A DNA stretch of 64,000 nt from Cytidiella melzeri (GCA_022592445.1 JABYQR010000077.1:1-64000); one strand, 5' to 3'; shown: positions 1 through 11,185, numbered from the stretch's first letter. Notes: generated by a model from the sequence alone, not told the origin. A program made the numbers and translations.

Positions 1-150
1 GTCCAAAAGTAGTTAGGTCAACATGTATAAATAGCCGCTAGACATGGGGCTAGAACCTCAGTCTATCCACTTTGTATCAATATTCCTTCTATCAAACCAT
101 CATCTGTCTGCCACTGTGTTTGACAGCGACCGCGCGGCTTAGACCATCAT
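1..150 (+). repeat. Partial LTR (promoter/R-U5 side), cut by window edge
   Basis: A TATA-like box (TATAAATAG, about 25-33) is followed by a pyrimidine-rich leader. The first bases (GTCCAAAAGTAGTTAGGT) recur at 60376-60393, directly after the repeat that starts TGTTACGAACGG at 59887. This segment therefore looks like the continuation of that same LTR family, with its 5' part lying outside the window. No coding sequence is visible. Confidence 0.45.
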
Positions 151-539
151 CAGACCTTGAGTGTAGCTACACCAAGGGGTTCTGACCTGACAACTTGTCC
201 CTTGACAATAGTCGGTCTTAACATTCTGTAGAAACATTGCAAATCTGTAACATCTGGGTGTATCAGCGCCACATCTCCTCGCATCTCATTGCTTCTTGCC
301 GTGTCGCTGAGACGCTAACACACCCCCTGGACACGGAGGGACCACCCACAAACACACCAGACCTTGAGAGAGGTGATCACGTGTGTGAGTAGTAACAGGG
401 ATGGGTTGAATATGTGATGCAAGTGGGTCCAAGAGTTCTAGGCTGCACCTGAACACAAAAGAGAGGTGATGCAATGTGGCAAGAGGCAACGAGATGCGGT
501 GTGAAGCAACAAGGCACAAGGAACACTGTCACGGAGACG
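151..539. other. No gene seen; repeat-flanking DNA
   Basis: Only short shadow frames are present on either strand, and none resembles a known protein. The stretch separates an LTR fragment from a dispersed repeat and is probably old transposon-derived DNA. Confidence 0.4.
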
Positions 540-1110
540 AAGCTCGACGCAACTAAAAGGGACACGATGTGGAAGACGACAAAGAGGTGGTGGCAGGCTT
601 GAAGCACAATGCTCTCACCAGCTATCAAACTTTATGCAAGTTGCTAGCCCAGTAAAGACCAAGTTAGTATTGTTACTACCAGCTATGTAGTACAAGAGGG
701 GGTTGCTTACCTAGCCCAGTAAAGACCAAGAGGTCGAGATGGGGGGCTAGGAGCGTACATGCAGCAGTATATATAGACTTCAGGGACCTGCGCACAGACC
801 ATGTTGAGGGCAGGCTTTGCAAGAAGCCGTGTGAACGAAGAACAAAAGAACTACCTAAAAGAGAACAATAGCTATTGTCTAGTCCTTGCCAAGAACTCTA
901 CCCGTGAGAGAATCTATCTAAAAGGAGACCAACTATTGTATTCCATTCCCACACCTGTGAGAACATCCTTCCATAAAGAGAACAATAAGGAAAGAACAAT
1001 AAGGAGCCCATGTGGACAGTATCTATGACGTCAAACCCTAGCTATGGGCTGAGCCATGTGCTTGTAGCCATGTGGTCTTACTTAAGCTAAGTCACATGCC
1101 AGTGTGACGT
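540..1110 (+). repeat. Dispersed repeat family R1, copy 1
   Basis: About 570 bp that recur in the same orientation at about 47537-48107 with scattered substitutions. Both copies share the phrase GCTAGCCCAGTAAAGACCAA, a TATATATAGACTTCAGG promoter-like motif and repeated AGAGAACAATAG stretches. The shared part ends near CCAGTGTGA in both, after which the sequences diverge. The TATA motif in the middle and the sharp edges fit a solo LTR or a non-autonomous element. No coding capacity is evident. Confidence 0.7.
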
Positions 1111-2350
1111 AGTAGCAAGTAATGTGACCGTGTGGAGCGTCTAAGCCACGTGATACGGGCGCTTAATAGACGTGCAAAGGAATTTATGCAGAGAGAATTG
1201 AAACTAGGTTATAGCCTGGAGTTTTACAGATAAAAACAAGAGGTAAATTGCGAAAATTAAGGGCTAGTCAGGCCATCCATGACAAACACAAGTGGTAGGT
1301 GGGAGCCGCACTACAATTAGGGGCAAGAGGAGGGGATCAGGTATTTAGGGAAGTGCAAGAAACAATAATGATGCATGCCGAGGGATTTACAAGGTGTGAG
1401 GTAAAGAACCCAAAAGGGTAATGGTGGTGAAAGCTCAAAGGTTGAGTGAAACAATGGAAAGATGTTGCAAGGAATGAGAGGAAAGGAGAAAACACAGTGA
1501 ATCACAGTTGCTGAGTGAAAGAGAAATGTGGCTTTAAAACACAAGGTAGTGAAAAGAACGCAATATAAACACAGTGGCCAAGAGAAGATAAACAATGGCT
1601 TGAAACAAGGACGCAGTGAAAGAGGAACGCAATGCAGTGAAATTACACAGCAGAATAAACGCAGTGAGGAACACAAGAGGGCTCGAGAACGCAGCACAAA
1701 TGAGATATACGCACCGCAAGTAGGCTCGAGACATGAGGTGTAAGGAGCAAGGAGGCTCGAGACGTGAGATGCAAGGCTTGCAGAGGCAAACTTGAAGGGG
1801 GAAACACGGGAGGGGGGAAGGGGTGTTGTACTCTGCCCTACTTGAGGTACAAACACGCTGTGTCCAAATACTACTACAAAAAAGTCCATATCAAATTAAA
1901 GGTCTGTGTGAGAGCGAGTCAGTGAGAGAGGGCAGTGTGAGATGAAACAAGGGGCAAACATGAAACTCGTCACAGAAACAAGAAGTACACTGCTTCTTGT
2001 GAAGCTAAACCACAAGCATCCAATCAAACAAAGGCTTGGTGACTTGAAGCCGCACAGGAAAGAAGGAGGCAGTGCAATAGAAACAAATCCTGGTAGACAA
2101 GAACTTGCGCAAGAACTTGAACCATAACTCAAGGGAGCACAAGCTTGAGTGCCCAAAGGGCTGAGCCATAGACAAGCTCGAGACACAAGCTGTAGACCCA
2201 GCTCGAGAAGCAAGCTTCAGAACCAGCTCTCTCGCAATCACCGAGATGTCTTGCAAGGGCTCTCGAGTGACAAGGAGCTCTGCCTGTTTGCGAAAAGGGG
2301 TCCTCGTTTGAGCTTGGTGCATGTCCAGCAGTTTCTGGGTGTATCATCAC
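1111..2350. other. Purine-rich repeat-like DNA, no gene
   Basis: A long stretch of A/G-rich sequence with many CGCAGTGAAA- and GCTCGAGA-like phrases. A similar style, without clear co-linearity, appears at 59150-59880 just before another copy of the TGTTAC repeat. The longest frames (for example 1317-1889 minus, 190 codons) look like low-complexity shadows of purine-rich DNA. It probably represents decayed internal sequence of a retroelement. Confidence 0.35.
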
Positions 2351-2828
2351 TGTTACAAACAGTCTTCACACTCTACTATTTTCATTGTTATCATAATAGT
2401 AGCTAGCTATTTCTTTACTTTACTTTGACAATCCAACTTGTCTGTCCCCCATCACTTCCAATCCCTTGTCATTTCCGTTCAACACAAACTATTATGTCAT
2501 TGACTTCCCTTTCTTACTTCTTCTTACTTTGGTCCTAACTCCAAGTGGTTACCATTGCCTCAGTTCCACCCTCAGCTCTTCCATAACTCTGCTACCGTTC
2601 TATCAGGAGGTCCAACCCCGTCTATCTCCAGTCTCGGGCTCAACCCCGCCTACTCCCTGCTCCGGGTTCAACTCCTTTTCTGTTGTTCTCTGGTTCATGG
2701 TCTATCCTTCTATTGTCCCTTGTTCTCGCGCCTTGATGGTCCATTCTCCCATTGGCTGGCCAAAGTAGCTATTGTTCTCTGCCTATTGCTCTTCCTTTGC
2801 ATTCCTCTGATTTGTTACCATTACGTTG
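2351..2828 (+). repeat. LTR-like repeat family R2, copy 1 (diverged)
   Basis: Begins TGTTACAAACAGTCTTCACA and matches the sequences starting at 59887 and 63545 (TGTTACGAACGGTCTTCACA). All three share a string of short internal tandem phrases such as TCTATCCCCTGTTT and GGTTCAACCC, and a GATTTG-TACCA end region. The TG start, the length of about 500 bp and the multiple copies fit an LTR. This copy is the most diverged and is truncated at its right end, where copia-like coding sequence follows. Confidence 0.6.
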
Positions 2829-3118
2829 GATATCTAAAAGCACTCATTGATGAACTACTTAACTTTACTATGGATCCTGTCAAAATGTATACTGACAGTG
2901 CATCAACTATTGCCATTGTTAGCTCACCCGATGAGCAACATTCGCAACGAACTAAACACTTCGAAATTTGTAAGAATTTCATCAGCGATTGTGTACTCAA
3001 GAAGTATATAACTATTCATCACATATCTTCCAACGATCAACGTGCTGATACACTTACTAAAGCACTACCTCTCAAAAAACACAAGCACTTCAATGAACCA
3101 CTTCATATTTGTGCTTGA
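2829..3118 (+). pseudogene. Ty1/copia polyprotein C-terminus (RNase H end), truncated
   Basis: The frame ending at 3118 carries the hallmarks of the last part of a copia polyprotein: a YTDSAST motif (RNase H aspartate region), QRTKHFEI, and an IHHISSNDQRADTLTKALP-type tail. These match the conserved 'TKHIDIRYHFIRD...ADILTKAL' end of Ty1/copia RNase H in family terms. Only about 95 residues remain. Upstream it runs into repeat R2, so the gag, integrase and RT parts are gone. The stop is followed at once by a purine tract and an LTR, confirming that this is the authentic 3' end of an element. Confidence 0.85.
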
Positions 3119-3125
3119 AGGGGAG
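3119..3125 (+). other. Copia polypurine tract
   Basis: AGGGGAG lies directly between the polyprotein stop and the TGTTCG start of the LTR. This is the usual place for the primer of plus-strand synthesis. Confidence 0.6.
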
Positions 3126-3295
3126 TGTTCGACTATATTAATTAGACGCTTAACATACAAGCACCGTAGTTACCGTATATATGACTTACTCTGATCAATG
3201 CAACGGCACGCACTTTTGATCCCCAACTCCCACTGTGTGATCCCTCTCAATCTTGCACTCTCAACACTTTCCTCTACTTGCATAGCCTTCTAACA
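3126..3295 (+). repeat. Copia 3' LTR
   Basis: About 170 bp starting TGTTCGACTATATTAATTAG and ending TAACA, immediately downstream of the copia coding end and its polypurine tract. It has a TATATATGA motif and a pyrimidine-rich tail, as short copia LTRs do. The right boundary is estimated from the TG...CA rule only, because no second LTR of this element is in the window. Confidence 0.6.
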
Positions 3296-4148
3296 ACTAC
3301 AAGACATCTACCAGTGGTCTGTGTGTTCTCAGTCAAGTGCCTATATCGGTGTTTTATAGCTACCCATCCATGTATAGGAACTCTGAAACGTATTCACTGC
3401 GGCATTTGCTTAATGCCATTGAGTATTCCTCAGTGTTGCATGTGTACATCTGACTGCCAAAACATGTCGTTGGTTTGTACTTAGTTTTGTTACATGCATT
3501 GTTACAGCTATCCAAATAACAATAGACCACAATGGAAAAGTGTGCACAGAATAAGAGTGGTGCAGGTGGCAAAAAGAGCATCCAAGTGTGCTCTGCACAC
3601 ACCCTGCCGCCGCAGAGTATCATTATTGGGATAGCTGTATTTGCCTGTCATTTTGATGTGCCTATTACTCTGAATATCTGTTTTGCAGATTTGTGTATGC
3701 AGACTGTTGTGCGGTGTCACACACAGGAGTGTCTTTTTATCAGTGCTGTACTCCAACAGTCTGATAGTAGTGTTGTCAATCCATTTCATTTTAGGGGTCA
3801 AACACTACTGGCACCTGTAGAACCTGTACCTTCACCACAACTGCATAACAGAGATGAACTGCCTGGATTCGGAAATAATCATACAATGCCGTCATTTTCT
3901 CCATTCATTCATAAACCAGAACGGTTAGCTGTATGTGCTCGTGAATCTTTACACGCGTAATTTGGACCGTGCGGCGGCAGCCAACCGTCTGACCCTGTCA
4001 TTCGTTACATCAGTACTGGCAGTGCGAGTGGGCGGAAGACTACTTTACCAATCCCAAAGGCTGCCCGATTCTGGCTGTACATGTGAACTCGCTATCGATC
4101 TAGAGAGCAAACTAGATATTATGTGGAACATTGATGAACAGAGTCGGC
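3296..4148. other. No recognised gene
   Basis: Contains one moderately long open frame (3532-3960 plus, 142 codons) with no recognisable motif, biased composition or splice support. I see nothing else in it. Confidence 0.3.
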
Positions 4149-4749
4149 TCACAAGTCGTCCAACCGTATATGTCCGCGCATTAGCTGGAGCAGTCTAGTG
4201 CGCTGTTCTTGCGTGAACTTGCGCATCATTTGAATGATCTCGTTTTCATTCATGGATCGCACACTTTGCTGTACTTCCTCTACCACACTCGGGTTGTCTA
4301 TGAGTTCTGTAATAGGCGTGTCCATCTTCAGCAATGTTAGCACGGATGCTGCCTTTTCACCGAGAGGGAGGTTGTGGACAACCTCTTTGTTGCCCTCGAG
4401 CTCGGGCTCGGGCTCGGCGGTTGCTTCTAGCCATCCACGAGCGTGTAGCTCTGACACGAAATTTGTGGGTTCTCCGCGGCGACGGCTGCAGAGAGCAAAC
4501 TGAACACTGGTTGCATGCAGAATTGATTGTAGGGTCAACTCACATCGTTCGACTATGGAGCATACTCAGCACAGGCAGTGACATGGTGAGCTGCGTTGTG
4601 GCGCTATCGTCGACATCGTTTCCGGAAGCAGCCACGATAGAAGTGTTCGACGGCGCGTCCAAAGACGCGACGGTTGAAGCGATGGGTACAGATACGGCAG
4701 GACCAACGGTAGCAAGTAACATGGAAGCGACGGCGATGTGAGAGCGCAT
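4149..4749 (-). CDS. Small secreted protein with basic processing-like sites, unknown function
   Basis: Two exons (4749-4544 and 4485-4149) join through a GTGAGT...CTGCAG intron into a 180-residue protein; the coding length is a multiple of three. Residues 1-20 form a signal peptide (MRSHIAVASMLLATVGPAVS, small residues before the probable cut). A Ser/Thr/Ala-rich pro-like segment follows, then an RRR basic cluster at the splice junction, an EPEPELE acidic stretch, and a charged helical C-terminal half (for example QMMRKFTQEQRTRLLQLMRG). Length, leader and lack of recognisable domains fit the small secreted proteins common in Agaricomycetes. I do not recognise the family, and a role as an effector or peptide precursor is only inference. 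It stands alone between transposon remnants. Confidence 0.6.
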
Positions 4750-5079
4750 GATGAAGAATGAGGAAGACACAGGGTTCCAGAAAGGTATGGGACACTTGAA
4801 TTGGTTCGAGTGTAGATGCAAAGTGGGCCGGGATAAACGTAAGATGAGCTATAGAATTTGTTCAGAAGGAGCTTGTGGAATCGCAGAGTGGGTATAATAC
4901 GCACCAACCAGTGCTTTCTTGCGAAGGAAGGGGAACTCTCAGAGATGGGGAGACACAAGTGCGCCCAGAGCGGTATTTATGTGGTGAAACTTGAAACATC
5001 TCCCTCGACCTCCTATCTTTGTTTGCGTAACACCAAGCCGTTCCATAAAGCTGGGCGTAACGTACTCACCCTCCTATCA

Positions 5080-5510
5080 TACACCGCATTGGACCAAATA
5101 CCGCATGGCCAAGGATGTGCCTGGTTCTCTGAAAATCCAGCAGCCCACCTACACCTCCATTGGTGCCCAGGACACGTCGGCATCGCACAAAACGAGTTAG
5201 TCGACCAGCAAGCTCACGCAGCGCTGGACCCAAGGGCCAAATCCCATTCCATTCACCTCGATAGCCCATTCCGGGGGAGTACCGCTCTCGCTTCTTCCCT
5301 AGGGAAGCCACCTGTTGCGATCACTGCAACGTCTACCACTCGCGCGCGCACATCTTGAACCAATGCACTCGATATCGACGGCCCCGGCGCAACTACCTGG
5401 AGTTCCTCAACAACGTAGCTGACCCCGACCTTTCTCTTTACATCTTTCTCCTCGAGAATCCCCTTGCCTTTACTTACAATCACGCACCGAGCAATAGTGC
5501 CCGTCGTTGA
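5080..5510 (+). pseudogene. Non-LTR retrotransposon 3' ORF remnant (RNase H + zinc motif)
   Basis: The first part encodes HWCPGHVGIAQNELVDQQA, matching the final conserved block of LINE-type RNase H. After a one-base slip in a G run near 5273 the frame continues as CCDHCNVYHSRAHILNQC, a Cys/His zinc motif, followed by TRYRRPRRNYL, the usual C-terminal end of I/Tad-like LINE ORF2. The same order (RNase H, then Cys/His motif) is seen in the larger element at 49.3-50.5 kb. Everything upstream (endonuclease, RT) is missing, so this is a short 5'-truncated, frameshifted copy. Confidence 0.7.
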
Positions 5511-5710
5511 TTTGGTAGCGTACATACTTTGCGGAACATAGTAAAGTGTATTGTCCAATACTCTGTACCGTCTTCTGGCTTCGCGTAATAATATTGATTG
5601 ATTAAGCGCCCTTTCTACGTTTCAGACCCCGCCAAATTCCTCCTCATTGTATATTCGACCATCCCGCCCACTTGGACTGTGACATCGATCGAAGCTGCTG
5701 CAGAGCCATC
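5511..5710. promoter_or_regulatory. Upstream region of the 5711 gene
   Basis: About 200 bp between the LINE remnant and the next start codon. It contains a TTGATTGATTAAG stretch and a pyrimidine-rich segment, but no clear TATA box at a standard distance. Confidence 0.2.
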
Positions 5711-7000
5711 ATGTTCTCCCCCGACCCCGAGCATCCCATCGTTCTCCCCTACGATGTACTTGTGAACGTTGTCGCCTGCTTTGTGGCGATATTCGCGCCA
5801 GATCCCTCGAGATATCCAACCACGAAAGACTTCGGCCACATCCCACCTCAAAGACGCAATAGATATCTTCATAAACTCTCGCTGGTCAACAAGATGCTAA
5901 ACAGCATCTGCGGCAAGTATATTTTTGCTACTTACGTCCTCACGTTTCGTGCCGAGTACAGTGCGCAGCCACTCGCTCTATTCCCGGAAGACAAAGCAAA
6001 TGGGAACCGCGGCGGTTTTTTCAGTTGGAACCCTGCTGCGAATCCACTTCGGATTGCGCACATGGCGAGCAAGGCAGCCTTTATCCATGAGCTGTACATC
6101 ATGGACATGGGCACGAAAGATCTACCAGCTCTGCCCGAGTCTCTTGTTCCCGACCTTTGCGGAGCTTTGCAATCCCTCAGTCGGTTTGGAGTCGTTTCGA
6201 CAGTTTCATCATTTTGTGTGCCCTGATCCAGAATATGTTGTAGGCTTCGTGTCATCCGCTTCCACTGTTCTGGAGAGCGTAATGTATTACACGCGTCGTT
6301 GTGGAACACCCTCAGAGAACTCGACCTCAAGACCTGTGATATCCGGGCACTTCGTCCTCCCAACAACGTTGAAGCGCTGCCAGCTATACAAGATGTATTC
6401 TATGACTGGAATGAACAGACCACAGAGTTCGAAAAGGTAAGCGGGCATTCTTTTGTTTCGCACAAATATGGGCTAACCCACACTTGCAATGTGCCACAGC
6501 TATTCAATCCCTCGACTTTATTTCTAAGATACCAGCCGGGGCCGTACGATGCGCCCCCGCCACTGTTCAAGTCCACGAGCAAGAAGTTACTTCATCTGAA
6601 AGCCAACTACTTGTTGATGCACACGATATATCAACCCCTTTTTGACCTCTCTGAAGTCCCCCACGCATCTGTCCACATCGAGTTAGCCAGAACTTGCGAG
6701 TTGTGGAAGCACGTCCCAGTACGTGCTTTCTCCAGCCACATCCTTTTCCCCGTTGCCCGGCACTGACTGGTGTCTGTCTCACGGTTGCTGCAGAGTGTAT
6801 GGGGCGAATTGCGGCAAACCGTCATGCGCGCGTTTGCAGAGGGTCTAGATAGATACTCAACTGTCCAAAAAGGCAACTTGGGGCTTATCATTAGTCGGCC
6901 CGCACTCGCTATGCCAGACATCCCAGACATCGATCTATCGACCCTCGACGTCCAGCCGGACTTTCGACCAAAGCGCTGGGACCATTTGAATTATTATTGA
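5711..7000 (+). CDS. F-box/LRR-like orphan protein
   Basis: A four-exon gene whose introns fit the short GT-AG type: about 6194-6253 (GTTTGG...TTGTAG), about 6437-6500 (GTAAGC...CCACAG) and about 6719-6794 (GTACGT...CTGCAG). The N-terminus (PIVLPYDVLVNVVACFV) reads like the degenerate F-box helix that opens many Agaricomycete F-box-like proteins. Later blocks (TLRELDLKTCDIRAL) resemble single leucine-rich repeat strands. ATG 5711 is preferred because it directly precedes the F-box-like helix; an in-frame ATG at 5672 is possible. A TGA in the exon-1 frame near 6223 is removed by the first intron. Such proteins usually act as substrate receptors of SCF ubiquitin ligases, but here this is inference from weak similarity. 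Confidence 0.65.
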
Positions 7001-7599
7001 AGGATCGGAACCGAGAGGGCGGAAGTTCAGCAAATTGAAGCGTACTGCGCCTGTCTCGTCGGGTCTGAGTGTATTCAGGTTTCTTTTGTGTACTATTAGC
7101 CTTTCAAACATTGGATGACAAGTGTTCAGAGCAAAATGGCGGAAGATTCGTGTGGCAGCAATCCGTCTCAGGGTACTCTGATAATGCCTCATCTTAGTAG
7201 CGCATGAGGGAAGGCTTTGAGCTGCATGGCTTCCATCTGCTCGAAAGCTCCAACGAGCAGGCTGATGAGACTGAAGGGTTTGGTCAACAAGATTCATATA
7301 GTATTACAGGATGAGAACGTCGGTAGATTTGTCTCGTAGATCTGGGAACTGGCAAAGGTTAGGAGTACACTGTTGCAACAAGCAGAGGGTGAAACAGTCC
7401 AGAGGGGATGGCAGGTCAGTAAGGAATCACCAGTGAATGGACCCACGACACAGTCGCTCAGCGGGTCATAGCACCCAGAATGTCTCTGGCCAGCTGAGTA
7501 TGATAAGAGAGAGGTCGGATGATTTTATTTATTGCTGGTCGTAACACTCAGTCCATGTCATATCTGATTGTGCGGAGCCAAGAAGATTGGTGAAGCTGT
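7001..7599. other. Convergent 3' intergenic region
   Basis: About 600 bp between the stop codons of two converging genes. No coding sequence or RNA gene is recognised. It should hold both polyadenylation regions. Confidence 0.3.
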
Positions 7600-9948
7600 T
7601 CATCTAGTGCCCGGCATCTTGGAACTTCTGACTCGCCAGAACGTTGTCGCTTTGTCGACGGCATCCAAGACAGGTTTCATCGCCTGAGAAGACAACGTCA
7701 CCAAACGAACATGATAAATGCGACGTTGTGCTTACTGTTTGTACGCGCACAGGGTCAAACCCCTCTTTACGCGCAGCAATTACAATTGCTTCTACCTTCT
7801 CTGGTGTCCGTTCCAAGTACGCTAGCATCTTTGCAGCTTTCTGCGCCTTTTGTGCAGGCGTAGATGCCGACAGAACCTGCAGATCAGACGGCGGCGGATA
7901 TATCGCTAACCAAAATTGGCGTAAGAACTCATTCGCAGCTGTTTGGCATGTTCGCATCTGACGGAAGAGGCCGTCGGGAATATCATCTATGGCGGTAGTC
8001 AGCCCACCGTTCGGGGTGATGGAGTAGGAAGCCTACGTTTACGCATTTTCACGTCTAATCGGGCGGTGACGTTGTGGGTCATTCCACTGAGAGCCACATC
8101 ACCGGCCTTACGTTCGATCTTCAACTGTGAGATCGTGAGACGATTACGCTGTTTAGTGACTAACTCTCGACAATTGTTACCTGGCTGAAATTATGTGACC
8201 AGCCCCCCAGACTGTCTTTCATCTCCAGAATGGCCGATTTCACGTCAACCTGCAGAAAACCCGTTAACATCGGTAGGCTGAAGACAGAGGCAGGATTACG
8301 CACCTGCACTGCATCATGGCCTGCCTGCCCCGAGCGACCCTCGAAGTATCGCTGCCGGTCTTGCATGTTCAACGTGATACCGGCGGAGGCCTGATTGTCG
8401 TGAAGATCGTCCAAGTCAATTTGCGAGTAACGCTAATATTAGGATCAGTATGTTAAACATGTCTGCATCGCCAGCTAACCAGAGAGTGTACGTACATCCT
8501 CCAAACTGGAATCTATTCTTCGACGCTTATTGGCGTTATCACCGCTGCAATGGAAGGTTGAGCCCTCGACTTGTCAGAACAAATTTAATACTCACAGTAC
8601 CGAGTTCAGCAATCGCCCGGAATGTTCATTGAACTTTCGTATCAGCGGTAGCACCGCCTTTTGTTTTCCGGCTTGCATCGTAATATCTCTCTCGTTCCCA
8701 GTCTGAAAGACTGTGACTTCAGTGCACTATCGCAGACGCATGAAAGCATACGCACCTCCCCATGGTCCTCGTTCGTGGCGCCAAGGTCGATGAACATGTC
8801 GACTCCATCGTCGCGTAGCCTGCGCGGCTCAAGCTCTATTGTGGTATTAATTTCTGTGTCTGCAAGGCACGAGTGCTCCTTACCGTCATCGTCTTTCTCG
8901 AGGTACTTGTCAAAGATTGGGTCGTCTTTCACAACATGTTGTGTTGCAGCGGAACGAATAGAAGCTCGATGGGCGTTGAAAAGCTTTGATTGGAAGTATC
9001 GCTTCCAAAACTCGGCTTCCGATAGCTGCGACATGTATGAGAAGGAAGCGGAGGAGTTCTCGTTCGCGAATTCCTACCTTGTTCGGGACATTCTCGCTAT
9101 ACGCTTTGGCCACCACCGGGTACTCGTCGAATATGTCGTGCACCAGCTGAGGTGTGATCACAATTTTGATTTCGCCGTCCACAGTCTGCGGTCGGGGATC
9201 GACAAGCTGTCCGGGTTTGCCCTTCTTCTGGCGATCGGCCGCGGCTTGTGCGAGGAGTAGATGCTGACAGCATGTTATTTGGAGTGTGAGAGCTAGGCTG
9301 CTAACACACCTCTCTGCCTTCCCAAAACTCTGTCTCTGATATGTGTCCACCTACCACTAGCTCTCGGTGCAGAGTAGCAAGTTCGGGAGTGCTTAGCAAA
9401 ACCTTCTTCCTGAGCTGGAAATCGCTGGTAGGGTCGTTTATAGGTGTACCGCGAGCCTCACTGGCCGTCGACGCCGCTCGTGATAACGACGGCCTCGTAG
9501 GGTGTGCTGCGGGTCGTGATGGACCCCCATTCGTCGATGACTGGGCAGGGGAAGGGGTGACTGGTGTCGTTGCGGCCGTAGCTGGAACGCCACTGCGATT
9601 GCGACTTATGATGTTGGTCAGCTCTGCCTTGAACTTTTCGCGGTCGGTCAATGCAGCCGGTTGGGCCGCCGTGAAGGTGAAATTGTGACCAGATTCATCT
9701 GCCACCAGTGCGAGTTTTAGCCTCACTTGTGCTGCACCTTCTTTGCTACAAAACAGTGCTTGGAGAGGTTGAGTATATGCGGACTTGCGCGAAAAAAGAA
9801 AAGACTAACACGACGCCTCAGCGTACGGTATTTTGACTGAAGGTGCTCTCCTTCCGTCCTGAGTCCATTGCAGATGTGTGCTTGTGAGTTCAAGGAGGCC
9901 TGGCAATTTCTTGTAGGACGCCTTCGCGGTGAGCGTTGGTGAAGGCAT
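7600..9948 (-). CDS. TFB1: TFIIH core subunit Tfb1/p62
   Basis: Subunit of the TFIIH core, acting in RNA polymerase II initiation and nucleotide excision repair in the nucleus. About nine exons, starting with 9948-9812, 9745-9310, 9262-9078, 9025-8756, 8702-8596 and 8544-8496. The N-terminus is the PH-like domain (SKEGAAQVRLKLALVADESG spans the first splice). Two BSD domains follow, recognised by ETEFWEGRE and by LSEAEFWKRYFQSKLF. Next come NERDITMQAGKQKAVLPLI and RFNEHSGR, a signature of the p62 family, then a region with IDLDDLHDN and LNMQDRQRYFEG. The C-terminal helical part contains AANEFLRQFWLAIYPPPSD. The TGA lies at 7602-7600. Splicing between about 8200 and 7970 is not resolved. One intron (8303-8250) is 54 nt, in frame and free of stops. 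It shares a short divergent promoter with the phosphatase at 10116. Confidence 0.92.
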
Positions 9949-10115
9949 GAGCAGTGACGAGCGCGTCGTCTGTCGTAGTGTTATATTAGGTAAGCATACC
10001 CTCGATCGGAAGTTTCCTGTAGATCCTTCAGTCCGATTCAGCTCTGCTTGAGCAACGTTCGCCGGTTATCGAGCTTGTTGACCACGAACCACCACCGTCT
10101 CGGAGTGTTTGCGCG
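9949..10115. promoter_or_regulatory. Short divergent promoter, TFB1 / phosphatase
   Basis: Only 167 bp separate the two start codons, so both transcripts must start from this interval. It contains a GTTATATTAGG stretch near 9980 and CG-rich blocks but no obvious canonical TATA box for either gene. Confidence 0.6.
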
Positions 10116-11185
10116 ATGGAAATGTCTGTAGAGAGACAGCTCATTGTCTTTGACTTTGACTGGTGACAGTAATTTCCGATTTTAATCCTATTTTCATGCT
10201 CATGACATTTGGTAGGTCATTGGCAGATCAGGATTCGGACAGATGGATTTTTGAAGTCCTCGCTCCTGATTTGCGGAGGAAGATGAAGAATCTGAAGGAA
10301 GAGTTTCAGTGGACAGATCTCGTGTAAGACTTCAGCGCAATTGGCTTTCAAACGCTGGCTTAGTTCTTGCCATATTGAAAGCGCCCAGACTTTGCGAGAA
10401 TTGCACGCAAGAGGCGGCACAAGAGAAGACATCGAAGGCGCACTCAAGATCATGCCATTTGTATGGGATATCTTTGAATGAAGCTACGACTCTGACATCA
10501 ACGTAGCACCCGGCCATGAAAAGAGCTGTTCAGGCGGCCAAGGCAAAAGCGAATCCTAAATCAACCTTCTTGTGTCTCTCGAACGCAAACTCCGTCTTCA
10601 TCAACACAATTCTAAAGGTACGTGCGAAAAGCTGTATTTATGACTTTTGTTCATCTTGTTTTATCAGGAAAAGGGTCTGGAAACTTTATTTGACCAGATC
10701 GTCACGAACCCGGCGGAATGGGAGTCCTCTGGGCTGCTCAGAGTTCGACGCCGCGTAGATCCTTCAGGTCCTCAGCATGAATGCCTCGTGGGCTGTAGTC
10801 CCAATATGTGTAAAGGTGCGCAGCCATTCAGGCTCCCTCAGGCTCGAATATAGCCATCTCATTTATTCGTCCTTCAGGCGAAGAACTCGATGCGTTCATC
10901 GCCCAACATCAGCCCACATATGACCGCATCATCTACATTGGTGATGGTTCAAATGACTTCTGCCCCATCTTGCGCATGAGAAGGTCTGTCGCTTTGCTCT
11001 GTCCAACATCTATCACGACACTCATTTGCGCCTGTTTTGTCCGCAGTCAAGACATCGTTTTCTGTCGGTCATACCGGGGCCTTCAAAAACGCATAGACAA
11101 AGAGGGGGCGTCATGTGGCTTGAAGGCTCAAGTACGTTACTGGGCTGGCGCATGGGAAGCAGAGGAGCTGTTCTCCAAATTATAG
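10116..11185 (+). CDS. PHOSPHO-type HAD phosphatase
   Basis: Seven exons (10116-10162, 10216-10323, 10364-10460, 10507-10617, 10668-10815, 10878-10983, 11047-11185) give 251 residues, the usual size of this family. The first two exons splice into the HAD motif I (VFDFDWSLADQDSDRW) with the two catalytic aspartates. HPAMKRAVQAAK and CLSNAN correspond to the cap and motif II region, and YIGDGSNDFCP is motif IV with its metal-binding aspartates. The family (PHOSPHO1/2 in animals) dephosphorylates phosphocholine, phosphoethanolamine or pyridoxal phosphate. The fungal substrate cannot be told from sequence. A soluble cytosolic enzyme is expected, since no leader or membrane segment is visible. The exact exon 2/3 junction is the least certain. 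Confidence 0.9.

Noticed and set aside
1317..1889. A 190-residue secreted or membrane protein on the minus strand
   Set aside because: The frame is a Phe/Leu/Ser/Cys-rich shadow of purine-rich repeat DNA, lacks a domain and sits inside repeat-derived sequence.
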